From Synechococcus sp. MEDNS5 (GTDB taxonomy: Bacteria; Cyanobacteriota; Cyanobacteriia; PCC-6307; Cyanobiaceae): a DNA stretch of 64,000 nucleotides. The DNA is taken from assembly GCF_014279875.1 (NCBI RefSeq), contig NZ_CP047952.1, positions 1,178,001 to 1,242,000 of the forward strand, written 5' to 3'. The position numbers and the translations under genes are program-made. Positions 7,667-17,310 of the stretch are shown piece after piece; position 1 is the stretch's first letter; every line of letters begins with the position of its first letter. The notes under the pieces are model-generated. The model was not told the origin of the DNA, did no database searches, and saw nothing but the letters and a program-made list of their open reading frames with translations.

Positions 7667-10091
7667 TCAGAGCTTGACGCACCCTTTCATGCACTGGCTG
7701 GATCTGGTCATCGGTGAGGGTGCTGTCCTTGCCGCGGTAGCGCAGACGGAACGCCTGACTGCAGCGGTCTTCACCCAACTGCTTGGCTTCGAAGCGATCG
7801 ATCAGTTCGACCGATTCCAGCAAGGGCTTGCCTGCCTTGCGAATGGCTTGGAGCAACTCACCGGACTGGAGGGATTTTGAAACCACCATCGCCAGATCTC
7901 GCTCGGACGCTGGCAGGTTGGAATAAGGCTTGAACTGCGGGACCCAGCGGTTACTACGCGAAGCGGCATTGAGAAGCAGTGCCGTGTCGAAATCAAAGAG
8001 GTACGTCTGTGATGGCAACTCAAACGTTTCGCAAAGCGACGGATGCAGCTGTCCGAAGCATCCCAGGGGTTTGCCTTCCACAACGACCGTGGCGGCACGG
8101 CCTGGATGCAGACGATCATCGTCTGTGAGGCAACGGTCCAGGCTCTCAATTCCCAGGGACGAGAAGAGAGAGCCAAGGATGCCTCGTGCCTCGTAGTAAC
8201 TCAGAGGCGACGATTTTCCGCTGGTGCACCAGCGGGAAGAGCGTCGCTCACCACAGATCACTCCACCGAGGCGGGATTGTTGGAGAACGCCACTGAAATC
8301 GGGAGAGAAGACATTGCCGATTTCAAACAACCAACAACCGGGTTGAGATGCCTGCAGATTGCGCTGGCAGATTTCGAGATGCTCCTGCCAAAGCGCCGTA
8401 CGCAGATGGCTGGTTTCGGCTAGCAGAGGATTGCTAATAGCAATTCTGGCCTTATCGGTGGCGTCCGCACCGGTGAGAGAGAGTGTTGTGACCTCCTGGA
8501 GCCCGAGCGCACACAGGCGCTGACGCATGCGACGTTCAGCCTGCTGCCCAAGGGAGAGCTGTCCAGGTCGTAACGGATCGGGCAAGTGAGATTCAAAGTG
8601 ATCGAACCCCACCAGACGAGCCACCTCTTCAATGAGGTCCACTTCACGCAGGAGGTCGAGGCGTCGGGACGGAGGAACGACCACATCCCAGCCGTCCTCG
8701 GTTGACGTGAGTGAGCACCCAAGGGACTTCAGGCAAGCTTCAACACGAGCATCATCGAGGTCCTGAGCTTTTGAATCAGCGGCTGTAGGTGCCAGTGGTC
8801 CCAGCAATTGATGCAGGGCGCTGCGGCGAAGCTCCACCACGGGAGCAGGGCCTGGATCTGAAGCACACTGCCAGGTTTGTCCGATTTCGGCTCCCAACAT
8901 CGATTCGAGAAGGGATAGAGCGCGACCTGCAGCCAACAGAGTGATTTCCCGCGGCAACCCTTTCTCGTAACGACTGCTGGCATCCGTGCGTTGACCAGTG
9001 GCGCGGCTACTGCTGCGCACAGAGGCTGGCGTGAAGAGCGCTGATTCTAACCAGATGCGCTTTGTTTGCTGGCTCACACCGCTGTCCGCGCTTCCCATCA
9101 CGCCAGCAATGGCGACGGCCCGATCGCAGCACGTCACCACCTGAACCCTGGAGTCGAGCGTCAGGTCACGGCCATCCAAACCGCGAAAGGGTTCTTGCTC
9201 GCGGGCCTGACGGAGGCCGAAGTCGGATGCAGTGATGGGTTGACCGCAAAGGGACTCGAGGGCATCGGCGTCAAATGCATGCAGAGGCTGGCCCTGTTCC
9301 AGCATCACCAGATTTCCGATATCCACTACGGCATTGACCGGCTTGACCCCGGCGCGTTGGAGGCGCTGTTGAATCCATTGAGGAGAGCAGCATGAGCCAT
9401 CGAGTTTCTTGATTTCGGTCACGGCGTAAATCCCGCCTTTCTGCATGGCCACGGCCGATGCAGTGCTGGGATTCAGTGAATGAATTGCGGGAGGTGCTGC
9501 TGTCTCAGGAAGAGACAGTTCAGCGTCGGTCAGGGCCGCCACTTCACGGGCGATGCCTGTCATTGAAAGGCCGTCAGGGCGATTGGCTGTAATTGCCAGT
9601 TCAAGAACGGTGTCGTCGAGCCCAAGCACTGGGGCGATCGATGCGCCGGGCGCTGGAACCTCAGAAACCAGGTCCTCGAGGATGGCAATTCCGTCGACAT
9701 CAATGGATTGCCCAAGCTCTGCGAGGGAGCAAATCATGCCCTGACTGCTTACCCCTCTCAGCTCACCGGACTTGATTGTGAGATTCACCGCAGGAAGCAC
9801 AGCTCCAACGATGGCCACCGGCACATGGATCCCTGCGCGCACATTGGCTGCACCGCAAACGATCTGAAGCGGAGCATCAGCCCCCACATCCACCGAGCAC
9901 ACACTCAACTTATCGGCATTTGGATGCTTGTTTTTCTCAAGCACATGACCCACCACAACGCCCTGGGCCAGAAGGCTGAGATCCTCGAGCTCCTCTACCT
10001 CAAATCCAGCCATGGACAGCCGATCCCCCAGCTGAACGGCAGGCTCATTCACCTGAACCAGATCCTTCAGCCAGGAGAGGGAAACCCGCAT
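7635..10091 (-). CDS. pheT: Phenylalanyl-tRNA synthetase beta subunit
   Basis: 818 residues, standard length. Domains in order: the tRNA-binding EMAP-like domain (about 40-150, with VVVGHVLEKNKHPNADKLSVC in parts), B3/B4 editing domain (about 210-370), B5 domain (about 420-490), the catalytic-like core, and the C-terminal anticodon-binding FDX-ACB domain (PYSNLPASERDLAMVV onward). It pairs with PheS, encoded elsewhere, as an alpha2beta2 enzyme that charges tRNA-Phe. Start is the ATG at 10091 giving MRVSLSWLKDLV, the usual N-terminus. The 3' end overlaps rlmD on the opposite strand. Confidence 0.95.
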   Translation of the reverse strand: MRVSLSWLKDLVQVNEPAVQLGDRLSMAGFEVEELEDLSLLAQGVVVGHVLEKNKHPNADKLSVCSVDVGADAPLQIVCGAANVRAGIHVPVAIVGAVLPAVNLTIKSGELRGVSSQGMICSLAELGQSIDVDGIAILEDLVSEVPAPGASIAPVLGLDDTVLELAITANRPDGLSMTGIAREVAALTDAELSLPETAAPPAIHSLNPSTASAVAMQKGGIYAVTEIKKLDGSCCSPQWIQQRLQRAGVKPVNAVVDIGNLVMLEQGQPLHAFDADALESLCGQPITASDFGLRQAREQEPFRGLDGRDLTLDSRVQVVTCCDRAVAIAGVMGSADSGVSQQTKRIWLESALFTPASVRSSSRATGQRTDASSRYEKGLPREITLLAAGRALSLLESMLGAEIGQTWQCASDPGPAPVVELRRSALHQLLGPLAPTAADSKAQDLDDARVEACLKSLGCSLTSTEDGWDVVVPPSRRLDLLREVDLIEEVARLVGFDHFESHLPDPLRPGQLSLGQQAERRMRQRLCALGLQEVTTLSLTGADATDKARIAISNPLLAETSHLRTALWQEHLEICQRNLQASQPGCWLFEIGNVFSPDFSGVLQQSRLGGVICGERRSSRWCTSGKSSPLSYYEARGILGSLFSSLGIESLDRCLTDDDRLHPGRAATVVVEGKPLGCFGQLHPSLCETFELPSQTYLFDFDTALLLNAASRSNRWVPQFKPYSNLPASERDLAMVVSKSLQSGELLQAIRKAGKPLLESVELIDRFEAKQLGEDRCSQAFRLRYRGKDSTLTDDQIQPVHERVRQALIKQFEVELRS

Positions 10092-10218
10092 GGGGAAACG
10101 TGACGTCGGTGGTGGATCCTACGGACTCTTTCGTGCTGGGAGGGTGATCAAAGAGTGGGGGGCTGCACTGTAGAGTTGTTGTTTGTCACTCGCTTCGCAA
10201 GCGCGGCGTAACGTCCTT

Positions 10219-10413
10219 ATGGCCAAGAACAAGGGCGTCCGGATCGTTGTCACTCTTGAGTGCACCGAATGCCGGTCCAGCACCGAAAAACGTTCCCAGG
10301 GTGTGTCTCGATACACCACTGAAAAAAACCGTCGGAACACCACCGAGCGATTGGAGCTCAAGAAGTTCTGTCCACACGACAACAAAATGACGATTCACAA
10401 AGAGATCAAGTGA
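10219..10413 (+). CDS. rpmG: 50S ribosomal protein L33
   Basis: 64 residues starting [18 protein letters not shown]. The two cysteine pairs (CTEC present; the second reduced to a single Cys in KKFCPHD) and the Tyr/Thr-rich middle match bacterial L33. The open frame reaches back to 10183, but the ATG at 10219 gives the family start. First gene of rpmG-rpsR-RNase. Confidence 0.95.
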   Translation: MAKNKGVRIVVTLECTECRSSTEKRSQGVSRYTTEKNRRNTTERLELKKFCPHDNKMTIHKEIK

Positions 10414-10463
10414 TCTCTCGAATTTGAAATTTCTGTCCAAACTTCTTCTCCAACAGCATCGCA

Positions 10464-10685
10464 ATGTCCAGCTCCTTCTTCAAGAAGCGTCTTTCACCGA
10501 TTAAGCCCGGCGATCCCATTGACTACAAAGATGTGGATCTGCTCAAGAAATTCATCACTGAGCGCGGCAAAATTCTTCCTCGTCGCCTCACTGGCCTGAC
10601 GGCAAAACAGCAGCGTGACCTGACGAACGCTGTAAAGCGTGCTCGAATCGTGGCGCTCCTGCCATTTGTGAATCCAGAGGGCTGA
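10464..10685 (+). CDS. rpsR: 30S ribosomal protein S18
   Basis: 73 residues. The core from [18 protein letters not shown] through [16 protein letters not shown] to the [13 protein letters not shown] end is the S18 signature. It binds S6 and 16S rRNA in the platform. It lies 50 bases after rpmG, and its 3' end carries the ribosome binding site of the next gene. Confidence 0.96.
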
Positions 10686-10688
10686 TTT

Positions 10689-12746
10689 CTGGCGACCGCT
10701 GACTTCAAACCCGGTGACCTCGTCGGGATCAGCGACCTGAAATCTCCTCAACTCGCTGTTGTTCTCTCTGTTCAAGGCAGCAAGCGTCGTCTGAGCGTTG
10801 GTTTTAGGGCTAAAGAGCAAGTCCTACCGGCCCGCCGAATCACCCTGATTGCCCCCAGCCCGCCTTCCACCGATGTGGCAGTCAAGCTGGGGGTTTTTCC
10901 ATGGGAATTCGACGAGCAAGACCTGTCCAAAGCCTGTCTCACGCGTCGTGAATGGGGCCAGGCATGGGTCTTGTTGAGCGAATCAAGTGAGACTGTCGAA
11001 CTGTCGGAATTTGCTGATCTCGTTCATGGGTCCCGGGATGCTCTGCATTGCGCATCCACCTGGCTGTGCCTTGAAAATGGCGATGATCTGTTCCGTTTCA
11101 AGCAAGGCAGGGTGAATCCGAGATTGCTTCCTGAGGTTCGCTCCAGGCGACTCGAGAGGCGACGGCAGCAACTTGAGCAAACCCGGTTTCAGTGCTGGAT
11201 GGACTATTTCGGCGCCAAGCAGGGCACTGACCACCAAGAGCTCGATCAGCTCCATCACGAATGGATTGAACAGCTCATTCGTTTTTGCGCCGGCACCATC
11301 AGCCTCGACGACCTCTCAACTGAGCTTCGTCAGTCCTTGGTGATGTTGCGTTTGGATCAAAGCCGCGGAGATGTCCGTGAGCGACTCGTAAGCCTTGGTC
11401 AGCTGGATCCTCACCAGCTCACATCCATGGCCGGCACGCCTTGGACTGACGGCTTCAATGCTGAGCTCACTGCTGAAGCCGAGCGCCTGATTCTGCTCAG
11501 CCTTGAGGATCAACCCGGTGATTCAGAGCGTATTGATCTCACCCATCAGCCTTGCGTCACCATCGACGATGCCGAGACAAGGGATATCGACGATGCCCTA
11601 GGGCTCGAGCGACTGGCTGATGACCAACTGCGGATCTGGATACACATCGCAGATCCAGGTCGTTTGATCACAGCCGGCTCGCCCCTTGATCTGGAAGCAC
11701 GCCGCAGGGGCAGCAGTTTGTATCTGTCCAGGGGAATTCTGCCGATGTTCCCATCGAACCTCTCAACCGAGGTGTTCAGCCTTAAAGCAAGCCGGCGAAA
11801 CGCTGCCTGGAGCACATGGGTTGATCTTGATTCCACGGGGGACGTCAACGCCAGCGGGATCTGTCGAAGCTGGGTGAATCCTCGCTATCGGCTCACCTAC
11901 GACGACGCCGACGAACTGATTGATTTCGCGCCACCGGAAGAAGCCGATCTCTCTGATCTTCACGCACTTCTTGCCACCAGGCGTCACTGGCGTATGGAAC
12001 GGGGAGCGTTGTTGATGGATTTACCGGAAGGCCGCATCCGTTGTCGTGATGGTCAGCCAACTGTTGAGATCACCGAGCCCAGTCCGTCACGCGAAATGGT
12101 TGCCGAAGCGATGATCCTCTGCGGCACCGTTGCTGCCACCAAGGGCATCGACAATGCCCTGGCGCTTCCGTTCCGAAGCCAGCTACCTGCAGAGCTGCCA
12201 ACGCCGGCTCAACTTGAAAGTCTGGGCGACGGTGCGGTGCGGTTTGCCGCCATCAAGCGCTGTCTCAGTCGCGGGTTGATGGGAACCACACCGGCAGCCC
12301 ATTTCAGCCTTGGTGTTCCTGCTTATACCCAGGCCACATCACCGATCAGACGCTATGGCGATCTGTTGGTGCAGCGGCAGATTGCCGCCATGCTTTCCCT
12401 GGATGGACATGATGACCCTCTGGATAAGGAGTCATTGCAGACTCTTCTTCAACAGCTTGAAACGGCTGTTCGCGAAGGACTTGCCGTGACCCGGGAAGAT
12501 CAGCGGCACTGGCAGCAGGTTTGGTTCGAGCATCATTCCAGTGAACGTTGGCCGGTTGATTTTCTGCGTTGGTTGCGTCCACAGGATCGGTTGGGACTGG
12601 TGCGTATCGAAGAGCTTGCCCTTGATCTTGCTGCTACCTGTCCACCAGACAGTGAACCCGGTGATGGGCTGGTGCTGAGCGTGGCAGGAGTTGATTCCGT
12701 TCGCGATCAGCTCCATCTGGTCGCGGACGTCCGTGGGACTGGTTGA
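10689..12746 (+). CDS. RNase II/RNase R family exoribonuclease, probable CTG start
   Basis: About 685 residues if read from CTG at 10689. The RNB catalytic domain is evident: TIDDAETRDIDDALGLER holds the metal-binding aspartates, followed by LSRGILPMFP and the TSPIRRYGDLLVQRQI motif. It degrades RNA 3' to 5'. The first ATG/GTG start in frame is the GTG at 10875, but the frame is open back to the rpsR stop, and those 62 codons encode a sensible nucleic-acid-binding segment (FKPGDLVGI, then VQGSKRRLSVGF) like the N-terminus of cyanobacterial RNB proteins. AGAGGG at 10676-10681 sits 7 bases before the CTG. Start is inferred; the family call is firm. Confidence 0.88.
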   Translation: MATADFKPGDLVGISDLKSPQLAVVLSVQGSKRRLSVGFRAKEQVLPARRITLIAPSPPSTDVAVKLGVFPWEFDEQDLSKACLTRREWGQAWVLLSESSETVELSEFADLVHGSRDALHCASTWLCLENGDDLFRFKQGRVNPRLLPEVRSRRLERRRQQLEQTRFQCWMDYFGAKQGTDHQELDQLHHEWIEQLIRFCAGTISLDDLSTELRQSLVMLRLDQSRGDVRERLVSLGQLDPHQLTSMAGTPWTDGFNAELTAEAERLILLSLEDQPGDSERIDLTHQPCVTIDDAETRDIDDALGLERLADDQLRIWIHIADPGRLITAGSPLDLEARRRGSSLYLSRGILPMFPSNLSTEVFSLKASRRNAAWSTWVDLDSTGDVNASGICRSWVNPRYRLTYDDADELIDFAPPEEADLSDLHALLATRRHWRMERGALLMDLPEGRIRCRDGQPTVEITEPSPSREMVAEAMILCGTVAATKGIDNALALPFRSQLPAELPTPAQLESLGDGAVRFAAIKRCLSRGLMGTTPAAHFSLGVPAYTQATSPIRRYGDLLVQRQIAAMLSLDGHDDPLDKESLQTLLQQLETAVREGLAVTREDQRHWQQVWFEHHSSERWPVDFLRWLRPQDRLGLVRIEELALDLAATCPPDSEPGDGLVLSVAGVDSVRDQLHLVADVRGTG

Positions 12747-12754
12747 ACACGGAA

Positions 12755-13117
12755 TCATGCCAGTAGTGCCCGGAGACGTCGTGCGAGTGCTTCAAGGGGA
12801 GCGCCATCAGTAGGGGCTGAGCACCGTTCACCGGTCTCCCCGTTCATCCAGACCGGGTGCTGTCCGTGCCAAAGGATCGGTCGTGCGGGCTGATCAGCCC
12901 AAGAAAGGGTGAGATTGAGATCGGCTCCGCTGCGATAGAGCTCCAACTCGAGATCATTGTCCTCGAGACGAATCCCATGGGTATCGCGGCATTCGATCCT
13001 GCCGCAGTAGTCCTCAATGGTTGCACTTTCCTCTGAAACAACTGCATGGAGCAACGGCTTGCGACACAGATCAGCCGCTGCTGCGATCAGGGTTTCAAGC
13101 GGCGCACAGGACGCCAT
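12755..13117 (-). CDS. Hypothetical protein, last gene of the pgl operon
   Basis: 120 residues from MASCAPLETLI. The ATG at 13117 follows the stop of the CIA30 gene by one base, so translation is probably coupled. Sequence shows an alternating hydrophobic/charged pattern (LELELYRSGADLNLTLSW) that suggests beta strands, then RPILWHGQHPVWMNGETG and a short helical end. No signal peptide or membrane segment. I do not recognise the family; the position after CIA30, pgl and gnd is the only clue. Confidence 0.65.
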   Translation of the reverse strand: MASCAPLETLIAAAADLCRKPLLHAVVSEESATIEDYCGRIECRDTHGIRLEDNDLELELYRSGADLNLTLSWADQPARPILWHGQHPVWMNGETGERCSAPTDGAPLEALARRLRALLA

Positions 13118-13118
13118 C

Positions 13119-13691
13119 TCAGAAGGCTTCAATCGAACGGATCAACAGCTGGATGGATCCAGATCGATAGCCGGGGTTGGCCTCGCCGTCGTCACCGAAT
13201 CGCGAATGAAGCAGCTGAAGCCGCGTAATGCAAGAGGAATCAAATCGGAGTGGCAGCTTGATTGGACTCGCCCTCACTACGGGCTTGAGCTGGTCAAAGG
13301 GAATCTCAACCACCGTTGTGCCATTCGACTGGGTCGGCACGGTCGACACCCATCGCAACCCGCCAGGAATGAGCTCCGTCAGGCCGAGAACGCCGTCGCG
13401 GCAGGCCACCGCAAACTTGAAGCTCCGCCCCTGACCATCCAGGGATAGTCGAAGACCACTGAAAGCAGTCAGATCCAAAGGCGGCTTGTAGACCGGAGAG
13501 CGGCAACTGACGAAGCCACCGCCTTCACTCACCACTTCACCTTCGAGTAGGAGTCCGTCATCGGTGACACGACAGCTGGCTTGACTTGACCCACCCATGA
13601 TCGTGTCATTCAAATTGGACCAGGCATGGAAGGTCTCCCCAGATGCAATCACACGGATCTGGGGTGCGGGTTGGGGTGGTGGCGTCGTCAA
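13119..13691 (-). CDS. CIA30-family protein (NADH:ubiquinone oxidoreductase intermediate-associated protein 30-like)
   Basis: 190 residues. The hallmark W-x-x-x-NDT-x-MGGSSQ occurs near residue 25-36 (AWSNLNDTIMGGSS), followed by a beta-sandwich pattern with FVSCRSP and GLRLSLDGQGRSFKF. CIA30 proteins are carbohydrate-binding-like jelly rolls; in eukaryotes one assists complex I assembly, in cyanobacteria the role is open. The start appears to be TTG at 13691, overlapping the pgl stop as TTGA; no ATG is available before the core motif. Overlap with pgl suggests translational coupling. Confidence 0.82.
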   Translation of the reverse strand: MTTPPPQPAPQIRVIASGETFHAWSNLNDTIMGGSSQASCRVTDDGLLLEGEVVSEGGGFVSCRSPVYKPPLDLTAFSGLRLSLDGQGRSFKFAVACRDGVLGLTELIPGGLRWVSTVPTQSNGTTVVEIPFDQLKPVVRASPIKLPLRFDSSCITRLQLLHSRFGDDGEANPGYRSGSIQLLIRSIEAF

Positions 13692-14404
13692 AGACCTCGG
13701 GATGCAGCCTGATCAGCGAGCACAAGAATCTCCATGCTCGGTGATACAAGTTTCGCAGGGGTCCGTTCGGACGATTCCGAAGGGTCAATCAGGCGAGACA
13801 GTGCCTGATGCTTGCCTTCTCCACTGACAAGGAACAGCACTTTCCTCGCTGCACTCAACACAGGCGCTGTGAGTGTGATCCGATCAAGTCCCTTGCCACG
13901 GCCAATCGTTGTCCATTGATCACGCACCGTCGGAGCATCCGTTCCCGGAAACAGCGAAGCGGTGTGACCGTCATCACCAAGTCCGAGAAGCATGAGATCA
14001 AACACCGGCGGATTTCCTTCACAGACCTTGTTTACCAATGAAGCAAAAGCCTCCGCACTGGCTTCTGCTGTGGGTAGTTCCACGGTGGGAACAGGATGAA
14101 AGCAGGCACGTGAGCCTGGGTGACCCGCCTTCAGAAGTGTGTTGCGCAGCATCCGAGCATTGCTGGATTCATCATCAGCGGCGACCCAACGTTCATCTCC
14201 CAGAAAGACATCCACACGGTCCCAGGGCAGGTGTGCTTCACCGAGAAGGTCGTAGGCACGGGCGGGAGTGCTGCCGCCCGAGAGGGCAATCTGAGCGCGA
14301 TCACGCTGATCGAGAGCCAAATCAATGGCAGCACCAATGTGATCAGCGGCGCGGCGGGCCAGATCCTGTGGATCTGAGGCCCGCTCGATGCGATAAGAGG
14401 TCAT
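13688..14404 (-). CDS. pgl: 6-phosphogluconolactonase
   Basis: 238 residues. ALSGGSTPARAYDLL binds phosphate, FLGDERWV and LGLGDDGHTASLFPG are the conserved active-site segments of the DevB/Pgl type. It hydrolyses 6-phosphogluconolactone, step two of the oxidative pentose phosphate pathway. It follows gnd by 10 bases on the same strand, so steps two and three are made together. Zwf, step one, is not in this window. Confidence 0.93.
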   Translation of the reverse strand: MTSYRIERASDPQDLARRAADHIGAAIDLALDQRDRAQIALSGGSTPARAYDLLGEAHLPWDRVDVFLGDERWVAADDESSNARMLRNTLLKAGHPGSRACFHPVPTVELPTAEASAEAFASLVNKVCEGNPPVFDLMLLGLGDDGHTASLFPGTDAPTVRDQWTTIGRGKGLDRITLTAPVLSAARKVLFLVSGEGKHQALSRLIDPSESSERTPAKLVSPSMEILVLADQAASRGL

Positions 14405-14414
14405 CGGTCTGAGC

Positions 14415-15833
14415 TCAGTTCAACCACTCAGTGTGGAAGATCCCGTCTTTATCGACACGCTCATAGGTGTGCGAGCCAAAGCAATCGCGCATGGCTTGAA
14501 CCAGGTTCTGAGGCAAACGCGAGGTGCGATAGCTGTTGATGTAATCGAGAGTGCTGCTCAGGCAGGGAACGGGGATTCCAGCTTCGGCAGCACCAGCCAC
14601 CACCTTGGCCAACCCTGGCAGTCGGCGGTTGACCTGCTCTGCAAACCAGGGATCGATCAGCAGGTTGGCCAACTGAGGATCAACGTTGAACGCATCCTGA
14701 ATGCGTTTCAGCAGCCGGGCACGGATGATGCAGCCACCCTTCCAGATCTGAGCAATCGAAGGCATGTGGAGGTTGTAATTGTGCTCGGCAGATGCGATGC
14801 GCAACAGCTCCATCCCCTGGGCGTAGCTGGCCATGCAAGCCAGAACCATGGCATCCATCAGTGGTGCCATGCCATCGGCGGGGGTTCCCATGTCGAAGGA
14901 CTTGATTGCTGGGCCCTTGAGAATCGGCTCTGCCTTGATCCGCTGTTCCTTCATGGAACTCATCACCCTCCCGTTCAAGGAGGCGTAGATCGTGGGCACG
15001 GATGCCCCCATCTGCAGAGCACTTACCACAGTCCAGAGGCCCGTTCCCTTCTGGCCGGCCTTGTCCTGGATTTTCTCCACCAGATCGGCTCCGTCATCGG
15101 GATCTTTGGTGCGCAGGCACACTTCCGTGATCTCAACGAGGTAGGAGGAAAGCTCTTCAGTGCTGTTCCAGTGGGCGAAAACGTCGGCCATCTGGGTGCC
15201 GTTCATGCCACCCACCCGCTTCATCAGGTCGTAGCCCTCAGCGAGGATCTGCTCAATTCCGTATTCGATGCCGTTGTGAACGGTTTTCACGAAGTGACCT
15301 GAACCACCCGGACCGATGTAGGTCACACAAGGGCCGTCCTCCACCTGGGCAGCCATTTTTCGAACAAGGCTCTCAATAGCGTCGTAAGACGCTTTGGTGC
15401 CTCCAGGCATCATGCTCGGCCCTTCAAGAGCACCTTTGGCGCCACCTGAAACGCCCATGCCGATGAAACCGAAGCTTTTGCTCTCCAGCTCAGCGACGCG
15501 ACGTTCTGTGTCGTGATATTCGGAATTTCCACCATCGATCAACAAGTCACCCTCTTCGAGGAAAGGGGAAATCTGCTGAATCACGGCATCAACAGGGCCT
15601 CCGGCCTTCACCATCATCAGGATTCGACGGGGGCGCTCCAGCTTGTTGACGAAGTCTTGGAGGTCTGTGGCGCCTTGAATGTTCTTGCCGGCACCGCGCC
15701 CAGACAGGAACTCCTCCGTTTTGGAGTAGGTGCGGTTGTAAACAACGCTTGAAAAACCGTTGTTCTCGGCATTGAGGACGAGGTTCTCCCCCATCACTCC
15801 GAGACCGATCAGACCAAAGTGGGCCTTGGACAT
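14415..15833 (-). CDS. gnd: 6-phosphogluconate dehydrogenase (decarboxylating)
   Basis: 472 residues from MSKAHFGLIGLGVMGENL, whose GLGVMG is the NADP-binding turn. Substrate residues are in the GGSGHFVKTVHNGIEYG-type block (here PGGSGHFVKTVHNGIEYG) and QKGTGLW. It oxidises 6-phosphogluconate to ribulose 5-phosphate with NADPH and CO2. The frame also has an ATG five codons upstream at 15848; the chosen ATG leads directly into the fold. Ribulose 5-phosphate feeds the epimerase encoded by rpe at 19.8 kb. Confidence 0.95.
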   Translation of the reverse strand: MSKAHFGLIGLGVMGENLVLNAENNGFSSVVYNRTYSKTEEFLSGRGAGKNIQGATDLQDFVNKLERPRRILMMVKAGGPVDAVIQQISPFLEEGDLLIDGGNSEYHDTERRVAELESKSFGFIGMGVSGGAKGALEGPSMMPGGTKASYDAIESLVRKMAAQVEDGPCVTYIGPGGSGHFVKTVHNGIEYGIEQILAEGYDLMKRVGGMNGTQMADVFAHWNSTEELSSYLVEITEVCLRTKDPDDGADLVEKIQDKAGQKGTGLWTVVSALQMGASVPTIYASLNGRVMSSMKEQRIKAEPILKGPAIKSFDMGTPADGMAPLMDAMVLACMASYAQGMELLRIASAEHNYNLHMPSIAQIWKGGCIIRARLLKRIQDAFNVDPQLANLLIDPWFAEQVNRRLPGLAKVVAGAAEAGIPVPCLSSTLDYINSYRTSRLPQNLVQAMRDCFGSHTYERVDKDGIFHTEWLN

Positions 15834-15920
15834 GGTCACTTCAACCATTCACTGGCGTTAGTGTGACCACGTCACCGAGGTTCGGCTGCAACCTGGATAA
15901 CCTCTGTCAGGAATGAGTGA

Positions 15921-17216
15921 TCAGATCACCGTTCCATCGGGAATCGAGGCGTTCTTTACGACAACGACGATGCCGTTACGAATGTAGAAGCCATGCTCAG
16001 GGCGATCAGCTTCTTCGACGTGATCCTTGTTGACGATGGTGACGTTGCTGCCGATGCGGGCGTTCTTATCGAGAATCGCTCGCTTCACAGTCGTTCCCTT
16101 GCCGACACCCAGAGGGATGCCCCCCCGTTCCTTCAAAACAGCCCTTTCATTGGATGATTCGAAGAAATCCGAACCCATCAACAGAGAGTCCTGAAGAACC
16201 ACTTCGTCCTCAACGCGGCTTCTCACCCCAAGCACCGAGTGGTGGATGCTGCAGGACTTGAGAATGGAACCTTCACCGATGATTGAATCGGTGATTTGAG
16301 AGTCCACCAGCTTGCTGGGAGGCAAATACCGAGGCCTGGTGTAGATCGGAAACTCTGCGTCGTAAAAACTGAACGGCGGTGAAGGCTGCTGCGTTAAGGC
16401 CAAATTGGCCTCATAGAACGCACCTATGGTGCCGATATCTTCCCAATAATCATCGAAGACGTAACTCTTCAGACGATCTCCACGCTCGAGTGCTTCGGGG
16501 ATGACTTCCTTGCCGAAATCTTTATGGGTTGGATTTTGGTGAAGAAGATCGAACAGGGTGTCACGACTAAAAACATAAATGCCCATGGAGGCGAGGTAAG
16601 GGCGCTCCTTCGCCGACTCAGCACTCAGTCCAAATCTGGAGGTATCAACAGCCATCTCTAAAAGAGAGTCACCCTTGGGCTTTTCCCTGAACTCCAGGAT
16701 CTGACCCTCTTGGTCGGTGCGCATCAGACCAAAAGCTTCTGCCTGTTTGGCGTCAACGGGGAGGGCCGCGACGGTCAAGTCAGCGCCGGTGCTGCGGTGG
16801 TGATTGATGAACAAGCTGTAGTCCATGCGGTACAGCTGATCACCCGAGAGGATCAGATATTCGTCAACGTCCCACTCCTGAAACAACCACTGGTACTTGC
16901 GAACAGCATCAGCCGTTCCTTCAAACCATGAAGGACTTTCAGGAGTCTGTTGAGCAGCCAGAACCTCGACGAACCCTTGACCGAAGCCAGCCGACAAGTT
17001 GTAGGTCTGGCTGAGGTGTCTGTTGAGAGAGGCACTATTGAACTGCGTCAACACATACATCTTGTTGATGTTGGAGTTGATGCAGTTGCTGATCGGAATA
17101 TCAATCAGTCGGTACTTACCAGCGAGTGGAACTGCGGGCTTCGCCCGCATTTTGGTGAGGGGGTAGAGACGCGTTCCTGCGCCCCCCCCGAGAATGATGG
17201 CCAGAACGCGCTTCAT
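15921..17216 (-). CDS. glgC: Glucose-1-phosphate adenylyltransferase (ADP-glucose pyrophosphorylase)
   Basis: 431 residues. The N-terminal nucleotidyltransferase begins [30 protein letters not shown] carries the catalytic Asp, and FREKPKG the glucose-1-phosphate site. The C-terminal beta-helix ends with the activator-site segment found in plant and cyanobacterial enzymes, which are switched on by 3-phosphoglycerate and off by phosphate (family knowledge). It makes ADP-glucose for glycogen. Lies between hemA and gnd on the same strand with short gaps. Confidence 0.96.
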   Translation of the reverse strand: MKRVLAIILGGGAGTRLYPLTKMRAKPAVPLAGKYRLIDIPISNCINSNINKMYVLTQFNSASLNRHLSQTYNLSAGFGQGFVEVLAAQQTPESPSWFEGTADAVRKYQWLFQEWDVDEYLILSGDQLYRMDYSLFINHHRSTGADLTVAALPVDAKQAEAFGLMRTDQEGQILEFREKPKGDSLLEMAVDTSRFGLSAESAKERPYLASMGIYVFSRDTLFDLLHQNPTHKDFGKEVIPEALERGDRLKSYVFDDYWEDIGTIGAFYEANLALTQQPSPPFSFYDAEFPIYTRPRYLPPSKLVDSQITDSIIGEGSILKSCSIHHSVLGVRSRVEDEVVLQDSLLMGSDFFESSNERAVLKERGGIPLGVGKGTTVKRAILDKNARIGSNVTIVNKDHVEEADRPEHGFYIRNGIVVVVKNASIPDGTVI

Positions 17217-17310
17217 GCCGCCCCCGCAGATCGGCGTTGCGGAGCAAACTTACCGGACTTTTCCCATTCTCAACCGGGTGATGGGCAAGATCCGCCAAGA
17301 ATGGTGCGAA

